64,000 bases of DNA, taken from positions 22,737-86,736 of the forward strand of contig CAUDNR010001435.1 of assembly GCA_958430865.1 (NCBI GenBank), given 5' to 3'. The notes beneath the pieces were generated by a model that did no database searches, was not told the origin of the DNA, and saw only the letters and a list, made by a program, of their open reading frames with translations. Both the position numbers and the translations under genes were made by a program. Positions within the stretch are counted from its first letter, which is position 1. Every line of letters begins with the position of its first letter. Source of the DNA: Entrophospora sp. SA101 (Eukaryota > Glomeromycota > Glomeromycetes > Entrophosporales > Entrophosporaceae). Positions 21,823-34,336 of the stretch are shown here, one piece after another.

Positions 21823-23090
21823 TTTTTAAAAAAAAAAATTTTAAATAAAACAATTTAGTTTAGGGTACCCCGGTAGTGTGGTAACCCCCTTAATTCCACT
21901 TTTTTAGTATAAGATAGTCACATTCCTACCAAATCAAAATAAAGAACGGGCGTTTGACAAAAATGTATATTTCGTTAGTATGAGTATTGGATTAGATTTA
22001 TGATATCAAGGTTTAAATACAATATGAGGCATACTGAAAAAACCAAACAATGTGAACATGCTAATACTATAATATATGAATTTATTTATTTAAAATTATA
22101 TTTAATATCAATAGTTCTTTTTTTTAATTGATGTGCGTTGTATTGTTTTGCACAGTCTCATCGCCACTATCAGTATTATTATCGTTGGATGTACTGTTGT
22201 TTGTGAGAAAGTAATTCAATATTATATACTTTATCAAGTTTACGTTTCACTGATTTGTTTGAAGTTATTAGTTTTCTAGATATCATATCTGTTGTAATAT
22301 CATCGTTGAGTTTGAGCGGAGTATTTATTGTAAATTTTTTTAGTGGTGGAATCTTCTTTTTATGTCAATTAGTGAACCTGAAAATTTCATTTGGTTAAAA
22401 AGATAATTCTCTAATTTTTTTAAAAAGATGATTATCTAAATCGCAGAATTCAATGTAACCGTTAAGATTCCTTTGTTATTGGCTTTCACATGAGCGAATA
22501 GTCCCATTAGCATTTACAGAATTTAGCTAATTTTATTTATCACCTTCTATATCGCTGGAATTCTCAATGCAGAGACCATTTGATATTTCGAGAAATACCA
22601 ATTCGTACTTCAACCTTTCCATAATTGAGTTTTCTAAGCACCAGAAATTATCTGCATCCCGGTCAAACCATTTATACTCCGAGTAGCAGAGCTTCTCATG
22701 CTGTTCCGATAATTTCAATTTTGATCTAAGTATGATGCATTTAAGACTTAATGTCATAAACTAAATTTACCAAGCTGTCAATGGAATGTGAACTATGATG
22801 TTGTATGAATATGTACTTTCTGTAATCGAATTATTATTATAAAATTTATTTGACTAAATTTTTTTCCTAAATAAATTTATAAAATTTCGATTCGGTTTCG
22901 GTTTCTAAAAGGTCAAATCGAAAAATTTCATTTCGGTTTTGGTTTACTTTTTGAACCGAACCGTAACCTTATTGAAATTTCGGAGCTTTAGGCTAGAAAC
23001 TACTCGCAGTTTCTGGTATTCTAATTTTTGTACTATGCTTATTTAGAACTCAATTTATTAATTTCTAATCCGATAAATTTATTATTATTA
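21823..23090. other. Upstream of eRF3; repeat debris
   Basis: Begins with the eRF3 5' flank (poly-A/T next to the ATG). Near 22020-22070 a diverged piece of the Crinkler-like exon occurs (GGCATACTGAAAAAACCAAACAATGTGAACATG). A 74-residue minus frame at 22533-22757 (KWFDRDADNFWCLENS) is unrecognised. At 22880-22980 a GGTTTCGGTTT-rich stretch lies on the plus strand. No gene can be supported. Confidence 0.35.
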
Positions 23091-23190
23091 TAGCAACCAG
23101 TGTCCCGGTTGAACGAGTTTTTTCTGGAGACACAGACTTAATTAATCAAAGGCGTTGTAGTTTAAAACCTGAAACAATAAGAGTTTAAAA
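23091..23190 (+). pseudogene. hAT transposase C-terminal dimerisation fragment
   Basis: The plus frame reads ATSVPVERVFSGDTDLINQR followed by LKPETIRV and a stop. The ERxFS...R...L(K/S)PE(T/N) order is the signature of the hAT-family C-terminal dimerisation region. Only about 33 residues remain and no upstream transposase can be read, so this is debris of an autonomous element that could once have mobilised hAT-type MITEs such as 8278-8468. Confidence 0.75.
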
Positions 23191-25568
23191 GGTTAGCGGT
23201 GACGATGTATTTTATACATGAATTGAAAAAAAATAGATCGTCGTTAGGGTTCTATTTGAATAAGGTTTACTCAAATTATTTGTTTTATTCGTTATGAATT
23301 TGAGTATTTGAATTACATTTAAAGTTTAGTTAAATAAAACATGTTAATCCCAGTCATTTTAGTCATTTTTAAAAAATCTTTTACAGATCATCAAATTCGC
23401 CATAGCGGATTTCTCGTCACAGCGGATTTTTTTGGCCGAGGTTAGACTGTATATCAACCCTTGTTAAAAGTAAAATTTAATTTCATTGGGCTCAATCATT
23501 CATCATTTACATTATGAAAGCAGATTAGAGAAAAAACCCTATACAAAATCAAAAGGTATTATATTAAATAAATATTTTTCTTATTTCCCTATGAAAATTT
23601 GCATTGTTGAACAAATATTAATTGAAATATACAAAACAATAAAACGCCATATTAATATAATGATGCCTGGGGAATGAAGGTGAAGCAGTTAAAAAAATGA
23701 ATAAGTCACAGTTCACACTCTATATATAATTGATATAATAATAACGGAAAGCCCAATTTACATGTCTATATATATAAATTATTATTGTCTATAACAGTCC
23801 ACTCTCTATAATGTACTGAAAATTTAAGCCCAATTTATATGTATATATATATATATATATTATTGTCCATAACGGACATTTTTCTTGAACCAAATGGTCC
23901 ATTATAGAGAAGAAAATTATTATAATAAATATTTTTTAGATGTTAAATTAAATTTTTTAATTTTTAAAATGAATTACTTTGAACTGGGTTGGGCTCTTCG
24001 TGAAAAACAAAAATTTTTAGAAAGCATGGTGGAAGTAACCGCATGTCTGAGCAAGTAAAACAACTTCCAAGAGTCTATTTTTTGTCAGGAAATGTAGTAA
24101 GAAATGCTCAGATCTAAAACAAAGAGTAGAAGCAGGTGAGTCGGATGCAAATGAGTAACACGTTTTAGTAGAAAACATAAAAAAGAATCAGCTGAGAAAG
24201 ATTTTGACGAACCATTATTTTGTATTATGTTGATTTTCATATGCATAATCCCCAATCAAGATTGAAATAGTGCAAAAACGGCTTGAACAAAAAAAATTTT
24301 TTTTTTGATAAACAGAAAATGCAAGTGAAAACATCATGTTACAATAAGAACGTAAAGCGGAACTGGATGATTTTTACCATTACTATTATATATAAAACGA
24401 ATAAAACGAATTAACATTAATATTAATATTAATATTAAGTTGTACGAATAAAAATTACGAATAGAACTCTAGACTAATACTAAATAATCAATTAAAATAT
24501 AGTCACTATTTATTCAAAAAAAATTTATATTATACTGGTAGTTAGTATTAGTTAACTAAAATAGTTGATTCTCAACCTCTAGGTTAAACTATGGCGAAAC
24601 TATATTAAAATCTTACTAACAGCTATACCAAAAGTCAGCTACAGTTTCGGCGTTTCGGTATTCAGAACGATTTGCTAAAACTATTTCGGCAGTTTCGCAT
24701 ACGCCATTCTGCCGAAACCCCTTAGTTAGTTTCGGCAAGCAACCTTAGTAGTAATAAATTATTTTATCACTGTGTTTAAAATGTAAATATGACTGACTTT
24801 TTTTCTATTATTAATAATATTCACAAATACATCAGGAAATTAATTTAGCGTAAACTTGCATAAATCTTACGATGCCGACGTAATATTGTGTAAATCTTAC
24901 AGTGCCGACGTAAGTTTTACACTTTTTTATTATTAAACTTACAATTGACACGTGTAAAATTTTTTTATATTTTCCGGATGTAGCTTGTAATTAATAATAC
25001 TGAAATAATTACAATAATAAATTAACATCTGTAATTGCAAATATTATTGCTAGTTATAGTGACTATTTTGACAACCGTAACGATAATCGATATATCAGCT
25101 GATTTGACCTTTTTTCGAATTTTATATCTTATTGTGTCTCGACGTTAAACACGAGTATTTTTAATGTGTAAAAAAATTTATTTTGCACCGCAAAAAAACT
25201 AATTTTACTATTCAAACCAATGGCCCCACCTCAAAACCAAGGGGTTTTTGCTAGTACTGTATAAATAAAGTATTCATAATTTTATGATAATACCGTACTG
25301 AATTTTGGGGTTCAAACAAAATCAGCGCATATGAATTTTAACAATGATAATAATGACAAAACATTTGATATCTTTGCATAAAAATTGATTCAGATGCCAC
25401 TACAACCAATTATCCAAGTAGAAAAATAGTAAAGAACAAAACATTGTTATGAATAATTAAATAAGCAAGTTCCTGAGACTAATCATACATGTATTAATGA
25501 AATCATTTCATAGTAAATTGAGGACCTGGATCCCAATTGTTGTCAACCAATTCATTTTATATATGACT
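23191..25568. other. Repeat-rich spacer without genes
   Basis: Holds AT microsatellites (23840-23865, 24415-24440), sequences of the ATTCGAATAAA family (23240-23340, 24390-24480), TCTATAACGGAC/GTCCATTATAGAG phrases (23780-23910), an unrecognised 29-codon frame at 23968-24057, a TTTCGGC-rich unit with poorly matched inverted ends at 24586-24755 (CTAGGTTAAACTATGGCGAAACT against TTAGTTTCGGCAAGCAACCTTAG), and a short direct repeat TAAATCTTACRRTGCCGACGTAA at 24860-24920. Confidence 0.4.
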
Positions 25569-25790
25569 AAGCATGTTAGCCAAAATTGCCTCTCTTAATA
25601 TTAATAAATGATCCTGAAATGCTGAATAATTTTATTAGTTGCCGAAATTATATCTGAAATTATTTGAATGCTTTAACTCAATGGCCAAAATTCTGGGTAG
25701 CTTTTTCATGTCTATTGTTATAATTATTGTAAATCTGAAATTGCTTGCTGAAATTGATTTTTTCAAAACCATCCTTAATCATGACATTCA
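25569..25790. repeat. Dispersed AATTTCGGC-rich repeat, copy 2
   Basis: Same order of phrases as 625-888 (GCCAAAATTGCCTCTCTTAAT, TTGCCGAAATTATATCTGAA, AATTCTGGGTAGC, TTGCTTGCTGAAATTGATT), with a few substitutions and one deletion of about 25 bp. Same orientation. Confidence 0.6.
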
Positions 25791-26603
25791 TTTTGACATT
25801 TAATATTAGTAATATTAATATTGGTCATTCTTTATTAATCATATTTATTATATTTTATTGGACAAAATCATGTAAAAAGTCATGTTATTTGTAATACTTC
25901 AAGAAGAAGTACACTTGAAATTTCCTTTAATCTTTAATCTTTTAATAATATATATTTGATAATAAAACTCTGACTGTAATTAATTGATAAAGCTGGTGTG
26001 ATTGATTCATAATAAAATGAATAATTCAAAATAAAACGAGTAGTTCAAAATAAAACGAGTAATTCAAAATAAAACGAATAATTCGAATAAAACGAATAAT
26101 TTGAATAAGAATTTGTATCACGAATTTATGGATAGAAACTCTAGCAGAAACGAGGTGAACTTTGAATTTTATTTATGATTGTTGTGAGATATGATCATTA
26201 CTAAAATACTTTCTTTCAAAAAATTACGAAATTTATAAAGTGTTGCAATACTGAAACATGTCATCATTCTAGTTATTATTAAAAGAATGATGGTAATGGT
26301 TGTGATCATTGTAACTCACTGCCATTCTAATTTTAATTAATGATTGTATATTTATTGGAGTGGATAATGGAGAAGCTATCAATAATTATAATTTGAGAAC
26401 TAAAAAGGTATTGATTCAATTATAAATACGTGTTTGCAACCTTGAGATATCTATCTTGCAGTAATGATATTAATTATTTTCGGGCTTTTTTTTTAATAGA
26501 TTAAAGCAGATCCTACACCCAATATTAAAAAAAATAGGGTAATTAATTTACATTAGTTTAAAATTCTTTGTATTTGTGTGTGTTCTTTAGAACATCATCA
26601 TCA
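25791..26603. other. Spacer with ATTCGAATAAA-family repeat
   Basis: From about 26005 to 26150 the sequence is a run of AATTCAAAATAAAACGARTA units ending in GATAGAAACTCTAGC, the same family as 24380-24480 and 31290-32160. The rest is AT-rich with no gene. Confidence 0.4.
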
Positions 26604-26742
26604 CCGTTGAAATCTACGTGAATTTGCAATTCACACATGTGAAATTCAAATTAGCCAATCAAAACTTCATATCCAAACACCCCACCCCAAAATTTTAATT
26701 ATAAATTTCGATTTTCACATTGTTTCAATTTCACATACAACA
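26604..26742. mobile_element. MITE of the GTTGTRYGTGAAA family
   Basis: The right end TTTCACATACAAC is intact; the left end is eroded (CTACGTGAATTTGCAATTC). The interior shares GTGAAATTCAAATTAGCCAATCA with the other copies. A CACCCCACCCCAAAATTTTAATT segment is shared only with 59124-59255, so these two form a sub-family. Confidence 0.65.
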
Positions 26743-26869
26743 TATATAAATTTTTTTTATTAGGTTATGATTTGAATCACAAAAAGTGCTTTTTATGGTA
26801 GTGTCTTTATCTGGGGTAAATCACAGATTTAATCCTTTTAAATCAGTCAGCTCACACTAAATTTGGAAT

Positions 26870-27930
26870 TTTTATGTTCAGAAGCATATCTCAAGTTATG
26901 TTTTCTAATGGAGTCGAAGCTGATGGGTTAACAGATGAACAATTTAAAGGTAGGTCGGCTCAAAGATTATATTAATGATTGATTGCAAAAATCTATAATT
27001 TTTAACTAAAAATTTTATTCAAAATAGGCTTCCTGAGGCAAATATCATAAATATTAGTGAAGAAAAATGTCATATTATAGATCAAGAATTGTTTAATAAG
27101 TTGAAAAAACGAATTCCTTTCAAACAATTAATATAAACAGAATAAAAGATTGAATTAAATGTAACCTTGGAGTAAGCAAAACTTATTATTATTATTTTTT
27201 TAATTAGTTCATATGACTTTACCGTCTTCCTTCTTTTTTAGAGAAAAATAAATGACACCTTAATAAAATAAAATAAACAAATTTATTCAATGGGTTTGAT
27301 ATTGAAAGCTCTGGGTTAATAAAAGAAATAATCAAGATCAAATTGATGCAATTACAAGCAGGTTTTGGTGTTCAGTTAGATAAAGATATGGATGAAATAC
27401 CTACACCTCTACTGTGAAAATTATATTTCCCTGGTGTATTTATATCAAGTTGATAAGTCAAATGGAAATAACAAATGGAAATTATGTAAAATTTATTAAT
27501 CTAATTATTCTTATTTGAATAGGAATGAAAATGATATAGTGTCATTAAAATGGAAATGGGATATTATATGATTATAAAAAAACCGATAATATAATTTTTT
27601 TGTTTGAAAACATTGGACTACCTGATAAAACACAAAAACCAAAGTATCTATCAGACCTTTTAAAATGTTTTAGGAATTCAGTAGACTCTTTGTGTCACAC
27701 ATTTTGGAGAAGCAAAGGAAATGTAGAAATAACATCTAAATATTGTGCATTGTCATATATAGTTTACACTAAGTTTTTTTTATTTTATTGCAATTATGTT
27801 TCCGTTATTTTGGATTGCTGATTTATGAATTTATTCAAAATGCACATAGAAAAAGAAGGAAAACTATTCAGAGTCAGTTTGGGTGCTCCAGATACATTTG
27901 TGGCTGAAAAAATAAATTATCCATTTTGAA
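26870..27930 (+). pseudogene. Decayed multi-exon gene, family unknown
   Basis: Plus-strand pieces that look like exons: SISQVMFSNGVEADGLTDEQFK ending at a GTAGGT donor (about 26880-26948), then PEANIINISEEKCHIIDQEL with KKRIPFKQLI and a TAA (27028-27135), then LFENIGLPDKTQKPKYLSDL with SVDSLCHTFWRSKGNVE (27595-27735), then KEGKLFRVSLGAPDTFVAEK (about 27850-27915). Stops and frame changes lie between them. I do not recognise the family; the composition differs clearly from the surrounding AT-rich DNA, so coding origin is likely. Confidence 0.35.
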
Positions 27931-28333
27931 TTTGTAAAATTTTCATTGGTAATTTTTTTTACTTGGGCAAGTTTGTTGAATATCTATTTAAATTTCTTTA
28001 TTTTGCAGACTATCCTTGAATCATATAAAAAAGTCATGTATTAAATTTTAAAATTTATATATTATTCTATATATTATATATATGATAAATTTGTTAATGT
28101 TATAAAAAATGAAAATATTGATTTGAAAAGGTAAGGAATAAATAATACTGCAATTATGATTATTAAAATTACATTTATTTTTTTGTCAAAAATCATTATT
28201 TTAATGTGTGCTTATTTGACATCCAAATTTCAAATGAAAAAAAAATTCCAAAGATAATTGTGAAAAGTTACATCATTACTTGAAATATTTAAAAATAAAT
28301 AATAAATAATTTAATATAATAACAAGATTTGGA
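27931..28333. other. 3' spacer of the kinase gene
   Basis: AT-rich, no gene or repeat recognised; probably holds the polyadenylation region of the kinase gene. Confidence 0.4.
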
Positions 28334-31047
28334 TTATTGGGGTAATTCATCTGGTATGATTAATTCCATCTGTCTAGAATCTTCAAAAATAACTAAATTA
28401 AATTGTTTAGAATCTACAAAATATTTATCACAAAGAGTGGAAATTAATAAATATTGTTAATTTTAAAAATTAAAAATAAAAATAACCAATGATTGAATAT
28501 TAATAATTACCATTATTATTACCAATAATTGTTACTTTATTGGAATTCACAGGTTGGGGAAGGTTTGTAAATTTTAATAATCTGCTAGTATAAACTGCAT
28601 TTGGATGAATTACTGGAGTAATTGTTGAAGGATCAAATTTGATTTCATCCATTTTCTCAAACTCTTTTATAATTGATTCATCTGATTTAGCATAACTCCA
28701 AAACCTAAAAATCTCATAAATTTCTTTGGCAGTTGGACGTTTATTTGGATTAGCATCCATGCATCTGAATGCTAGTTCAATGTATGACTTTGGAGTGTTG
28801 TTTGAAAATCCAGGTCTTGCACCTTCACATATTTTTATTGCAAGATCTATATCATGTGCCAAGTTATTAAATGGTTGTTGACCAGTTGATACTACAGACA
28901 TCAGAATTCCAAAACTATATACATCTGATGCTTTTGTATATGGTTTCATTCTTAAAACTTCTGGTGCAATATATGGTAGTACTCCACATATATCATTTTT
29001 GTTTGATGCAGATACTTGACTAGCTAGGCATGATAATCCCAAATCAGTAATATATGCTGATGTTCTTTCTTGAAGAATATTACCACTGTGAAGATCGCGA
29101 TGAATAATTTCTTTTTCATGAATACCTTTTAAAGCTTCAATAATTAGTTGAAGAATACGAATTTTGTGCTTCCATTTTAAATTTTTAAAATTTTTAGTTA
29201 AATAATTTTGAAGGCTTCCATCTTCCATATAACTCATCACAAACATATATTCTTTTGTAATTGGATCTTGTGTTAATCCATAAACACAAATTATATCAAA
29301 TTCACCCTTAAGCTTCACATAATTTTTGAACTAAAATAACAAACAAAATATTTTAATTACAACAATAATAATCAATAATATTTAAAAATCTGAAAATAAA
29401 TAGAAAAATAAAATAATTTACTTCATTAAGAAATTCATCAGAAATATTTTGTGAATTATGTAATTTTTTTAATGCCACAGTCATGTCCATGCTCATTCTT
29501 TCACTACCAGCTGCATACACATCACCATTTAACCAAGTAGCTTTGTATATAGTTGCAAACCCACCTTCACCCACCTTTTCAATATTTTTTAAATCATTAT
29601 AAGGAATCCATTGATGGTGATAACAATTATTATAATGACTGCTTGTTTTAAGTTGTGTACTCTTAATCAATTCATCTAATGCTTCATTGCCACTAGTCCA
29701 TCCTTCAGTTAATAGCTTTGGATCACATGATTGACACCATGAATAATAAGTATTATATCTATAACAAGTTGAACATTCCCCATATTCTTCTTTTCTAATA
29801 TATGGATCTTTGTAATCTTGAAGACTTCCATCTTCCATGTATTCCATTACAAAGATATATTCTTTTGTAGCTGAATCTTGTGTTAATCCATAAAGTTTGT
29901 TTATAAATGATTTACCATAAAATGTAACATAATTTCTAAACTATATAAAAAATATATTTGAATTTCAGAACAACATTTAAAAACCTGAAATAAATAGAAA
30001 AATAAAATAATTTACCTTATTAAGAAATTCATCAGAAATATTCTGTGAATTATGTAGTTTTTTTAATGCCACAGTCCTGTCTTTATTAGTTCTTTTATTT
30101 CCATAAGCATTTTTCTCACCATTTAACCAAGTAGCTTTGGATATAGTTGCAAATCCACCCTCACCTATCTTTTCAATATTTGTTAAATCATTATAAGGAA
30201 TCCATTGAAGATAATTATCATTATCATACTCAGTTGCTTTAAGTTGTATGCTTTTAATCAACTCATCTAATGTTTCATTGCCACTAGTCCATCCTTCAGT
30301 TAACAACATTGGATCACATGATTGACACCATGTCCAATAGGTATTATATCTATTGCAGGTTGGACATTCCCCATAATTTCTATATCTTTTCTTTGAATAT
30401 TCATCATTTTGAGGACTTCCATCTTCCATGTAGTGCATTACAGAGATATATTTTTTTGTAATTGGATCTTGCGTTAACCCATAAATATAAATTTTATCAT
30501 GAAACTTTGTATAATTTTTGAGCTGAAATAACAAAAAAAAAAGTATTTAATAATATTTAAAAAATCTGAAAATAAATAAAAAAATAAAATAATTTACCTC
30601 ATTAAGAAATTCATCAGAAATATTCTGTGAATTATGTAGTTTTTTTAATGCCACAGTCCTATCTTTGGTAGTTTTTTTATTATCATAATTTAGAGTTTTA
30701 CTACCATTTAACCAAGTAGCTTTGGATATAGTTGCAAATCCACTTTCACCTATCTTTTCAATATTTGTTAAATCATTATAAGGAATCCATTGAAGATAAT
30801 AATCATTATCATATCTTATTGCTTTAAGTTGTATACTTTTGATCGATTCATCTAATATTTTATTGCCACTAGTCCATCCTTCAGTTAATAATTTTGGATC
30901 ACATGATTGACACCATAAATAATGAGTATTACATCTATTACAGGTTGGACATTCCCCATAATATTCCTTTCTTTCACAAGAATATCCATCATTTATGTCG
31001 GTAGAAGTATCATCATGATGTTTATTTTCATCCAAAGTGTTTTCCAT
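28334..31047 (-). CDS. Protein kinase with three tandem N-lobes and one C-lobe
   Basis: Five exons join in phase: 30598-31047, 30016-30522, 29422-29940, 28511-29330, 28334-28413, giving 791 residues. Exons 1-3 each carry a Cys-rich leader (CPTCNR then WCQSC), a TEGWTSGN helix, WIPYNDL, a glycine loop (GESGFATI at about 100, GEGGFATI at 270 and 443) and VALKK with its lysine (135, 304, 477). Exons 2-4 open with NY...YGLTQDPxTKxYxxVMxYMEDGS, the strands leading to the hinge. Only exon 4 has the C-lobe: HRDLHSGN (HRD 569-571), DLG at 588 in place of DFG, APE at 614-616. Active-site residues are complete in module 3 plus the C-lobe. Kinases with this leader are greatly expanded in AM fungi, but with one N-lobe. 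The 0.59-kb intron-plus-exon unit has evidently been tandemly duplicated without breaking the frame. The alternative is exon-skipping isoforms. Confidence 0.85.
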
Positions 31048-31289
31048 TGTGGTTTTTTGTTATTATATTTATCTAAAAAAATTTCTTCTAAAGAACTTTT
31101 TTTTTCAGCCACAAATATGTTAGATTTTCTGCTAAAAAATCAAATTTACAATTACGCAAATAAATTCGGCATGCACCCTAAAGCCGTTAAAGCCATAAAC
31201 CGTGAAACTGTATTAAATATTGCAAGCGTGTGATCTGAGTTATTGAAGTCACAAAATCTGGAAAACTAAATTAAAATCACTATACCGCT

Positions 31290-31510
31290 TGATTAGTATT
31301 AGGGTTTCTATTCGAATAAGGTTCATTCGAATCATTTGATTTACTTGCTATGATCAAATTACATTGAAGGTTTATTTGAATAAAATGAATAATGAATAAT
31401 TTGATAATTTGATAATTCAAATAAATCAAATGAACGAATAATAATTCAATAAACAAATAAAATAAATAATTCAATCGATAATTTAAATAAAACAAATAAA
31501 CTCGAATACA
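31290..31510. repeat. ATTCGAATAAA-family repeat
   Basis: Starts with TTAGGGTTTCTATTCGAATAAGG (near-inverse of GAATAGAAACTCTAG at 24457-24472 and GATAGAAACTCTAGC at 26130-26145) and continues with degenerate AATTCAAATAAA units. It belongs to a dispersed satellite-like family whose phrases also occur near 23245, 24390, 26010 and 31656-33080. Open frames across it are products of the repeat. Confidence 0.5.
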
Positions 31511-31655
31511 TAGTTTGGGCAATTAGGGAAAATTTTCCAAAAATCTGTTAAACTGAGATATCTGCTATATCGAGAAGGTTTTTATTAAGATTTATTATGG
31601 AACTGTTATCCGTAAAACCAAGATTTTTAATTAGTATCTGCTAAATGTGTAGTAA

Positions 31656-33081
31656 TAATTCAAATAATTCGAATAGTTCGAATAAACAAATATAACGAAT
31701 AAACGAATAATTCGAATATTTCAAACAAAACGAATAAACAATAGTTCGAATAAAACGAATAATTCAAACAAAACAGATAGTTTGAATAAACGAATAAACG
31801 GAGTTCCGAATAAAATGATTAATTCGATTAATTCGATTAAAACAAGTACAAGTAATTTGAATAATTCGAATAAAACGAATAGCGAATATTCGAATAAACG
31901 AATGACAACAATCGAATAATAACCGAATTCAAATAATAACCGAATAATAACAATTCGAATAACGAATGATAGCGATTCGAATAACGGATGATAACAATTC
32001 GAATAACGAATGATAACAATTCGAATAATAAAACGAATAAATGAATAGTTCTAATGAATAAATGAATAGCTCGAATAAACGATAATAACAATTCGAATAA
32101 TAAAATGAATAAACGAATAGTTCTAATAAAATGAATAAATGAATGGTTCGAATAAACAATTCGAATAACAAACGAAGAGGAAGGATCATTAAGACAACCA
32201 AATCTGGAAGATGGTGAACCCCTTCTGGAAGTTGGCTGCAATAGTGGTTCAACAAGTAAGTCAAAATGGACTAGATATGGCTTTTTTATTTGATAATTAA
32301 TATATGTATAAATTTTTTTATTTGATTATAAATTTAAGATTTTAAGATATTATGATTTATTGATAAAGTAATTCAAATAATTCGAATAGTTCGAATAAAC
32401 AAATATAACGAATAAACGAATAATTCGAATATTTCAAACAAAACGAATAAACAATAGTTCGAATAAAACGAATAATTCAAACAAAACAGATAGTTTGAAT
32501 AAACGAATAAACGGAGTTCCGAATAAAATGATTAATTCGATTAATTCGATTAAAACAAGTACAAGTAATTTGAATAATTCGAATAAAACGAATAGCGAAT
32601 ATTCGAATAAACGAATGACAACAATCGAATAATAACCGAATTCAAATAATAACCGAATAATAACAATTCGAATAACGAATGATAGCGATTCGAATAACGG
32701 ATGATAACAATTCGAATAACGAATGATAACAATTCGAATAATAAAACGAATAAATGAATAGTTCTAATGAATAAATGAATAGCTCGAATAAACGATAATA
32801 ACAATTCGAATAATAAAATGAATAAACGAATAGTTCTAATAAAATGAATAAATGAATGGTTCGAATAAACAATTCGAATAACAAACGAAGAGGAAGGATC
32901 ATTAAGACAACCAAATCTGGAAGATGGTGAACCCCTTCTGGAAGTTGGCTGCAATAGTGGTTCAACAAGTAAGTCAAAATGGACTAGATATGGCTTTTTT
33001 ATTTGATAATTAATATATGTATAAATTTTTTTATTTGATTATAAATTTAAGATTTTAAGATATTATGATTTATTGATAAAG
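31656..33081. repeat. Exact tandem duplication of a 713-bp unit
   Basis: Unit 1 is 31656-32368 and unit 2 is 32369-33081; I see no difference between them. Each unit is a long run of TTCGAATAAACGAATA-like repeats (CGAAT about every 6-12 bp), followed by a less repetitive stretch that reads on the plus strand as EEGSLRQPNLEDGEPLLEVG and then a GTAAGT donor-like site, then AT-rich sequence. The coding-like part may be an exon of a captured or mobile gene. Confidence 0.9.
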
Positions 33082-33086
33082 TACAT

Positions 33087-33240
33087 TACTGAATTCACAG
33101 GTTGGAGAAGATTTGTGAATTTTAATAATCTGCTAATATAAACTGCATTTGGATGAATTGTTGCAGTAATTGTTGAAGGATCAAATTTTATTTCATCCAT
33201 TTTCTTAATCTCTTTTCTAATTGATTTTAATTCATCATAA
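33087..33240 (-). pseudogene. 3' fragment of a kinase paralog
   Basis: On the minus strand this matches about 28540-28700, the end of kinase exon 4 (the part encoding KFDPSTITPVIHPNAVYTS in the intact gene), with several substitutions. It shows that a second kinase of the same family once lay just upstream and was replaced or cut off by the satellite repeat at 31656-33081. Confidence 0.75.
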
Positions 33241-33539
33241 ACCGTAAAACTATAGTGCGATGATAATTCTTTGATGTCATAACATTATAAAATCACACGA
33301 CTCAATCCAAACACTTGCATGTATATTCATTCGGAGATCAAAATTCATGACCAAAAAATCGCAAAAAAAAAATGCATTGGTTTTGTATCCGAATTCAAGG
33401 GTCGGGGCAATGAATTATTTGTATGATTCCTCTACATAATTACCGGAATTAATGAGAGGAGGAATGAATGAAGTGAGTATAACAACAAACTTTGGTTTTT
33501 TATAATGTATAATCTTTAAATATAATAAAAAAATATTAT

Positions 33540-33760
33540 ACTTATGAACATTTATCAATTATTCAATAGTTATATAGGCAAAGTAAGTGTTAAAGACAAG
33601 ATGTACGAAGCTTCCAAAGCAAGCCTTGTACAATATACTTGATGAACGTTTTATCAATTATTCAATAGTTGCATGATAGGCGGCGGGCGGTTTGATGGAA
33701 GTAAATGTTAAAGACAAGATTTACGACGCTTGCTTTGCAAGCGTCGTAAAATATACTAAA
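33540..33760. repeat. Tandem pair of hairpin units
   Basis: Two units of about 105 bp begin with TTATCAATTATTCAATAGTT (33549 and 33651) and end in a hairpin. In the second the hairpin is perfect: TTTACGACGCTTGC, loop TTT, GCAAGCGTCGTAAA (33720-33750). In the first the corresponding site is imperfect (GTACGAAGCTTCCAAAGCAAGCCTTGTAC, about 33612-33640). No coding potential. Confidence 0.7.
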
Positions 33761-34336
33761 ATCATTCTAAAAAATCAAAATTCTCTTTTCCTTTAATAAA
33801 TAATTAAATGAATAAGTCAAAGAGATGTAAAAATCCCGTATTACCATTACTGTCTTCAATATAATTGGTTCATTATTGACATATTAAAGCATTTATAAAC
33901 CCGTTTTTTTGTGAATCTCTCTAAACTTATTAACTAGTACTCATGACCATATGAAGGCTTAGAGTATTTTACACCTTCTCAGCCACTATCAAGTCTTTTA
34001 AAGCGACATTGAAAAAATTATCTCAGCCTTGAAGCGAAAAAGCATTGCCATTTTTGAATAGTCATGGATTTACATAGAAAAGACCTTTCCATATGAAAAG
34101 ATATTCATCGGAAAGCTTTAATGGAGAAATTTCGTTTTACTTATTTTTTTAATATAGAAGATCAAGTACAACATGTCACACGACCAGTAAATTTATAATG
34201 TTTCCCTTTTTTGATGCAACAAAGCAACAAGGGTATTGATTCAACCATTGCACATTTATGTTTAATAATTTAACCCCCCCTCTCCGGATGATATAATGTA
34301 CATTATACCAAAATTAAATTGTTATTGATAGTATTG
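33761..34336. other. Intergenic, no feature seen
   Basis: AT-rich spacer downstream of the ASCC1-like gene. I see no gene or repeat beyond a C-rich run near 34275. Confidence 0.4.

Noticed and set aside
24860..24950. tRNA-like or structured RNA candidate around the repeated TTACRRTGCCGACGTAA
   Set aside because: No cloverleaf or promoter boxes; it is a short direct/inverted repeat.
28334..31047. Three separate small kinase genes instead of one
   Set aside because: Only one unit has a C-lobe, exons 2 and 3 begin with phase-0 acceptors and hinge-strand sequence rather than with a start codon, and all joins keep frame. RNA could still overturn this.
31837..32977. Frames of 134 and 111 residues, each present twice on the minus strand
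   Set aside because: They run through the CGAAT-rich satellite and overlap each other in two frames; the Phe/Ile/Tyr/Ser composition comes from the repeat.
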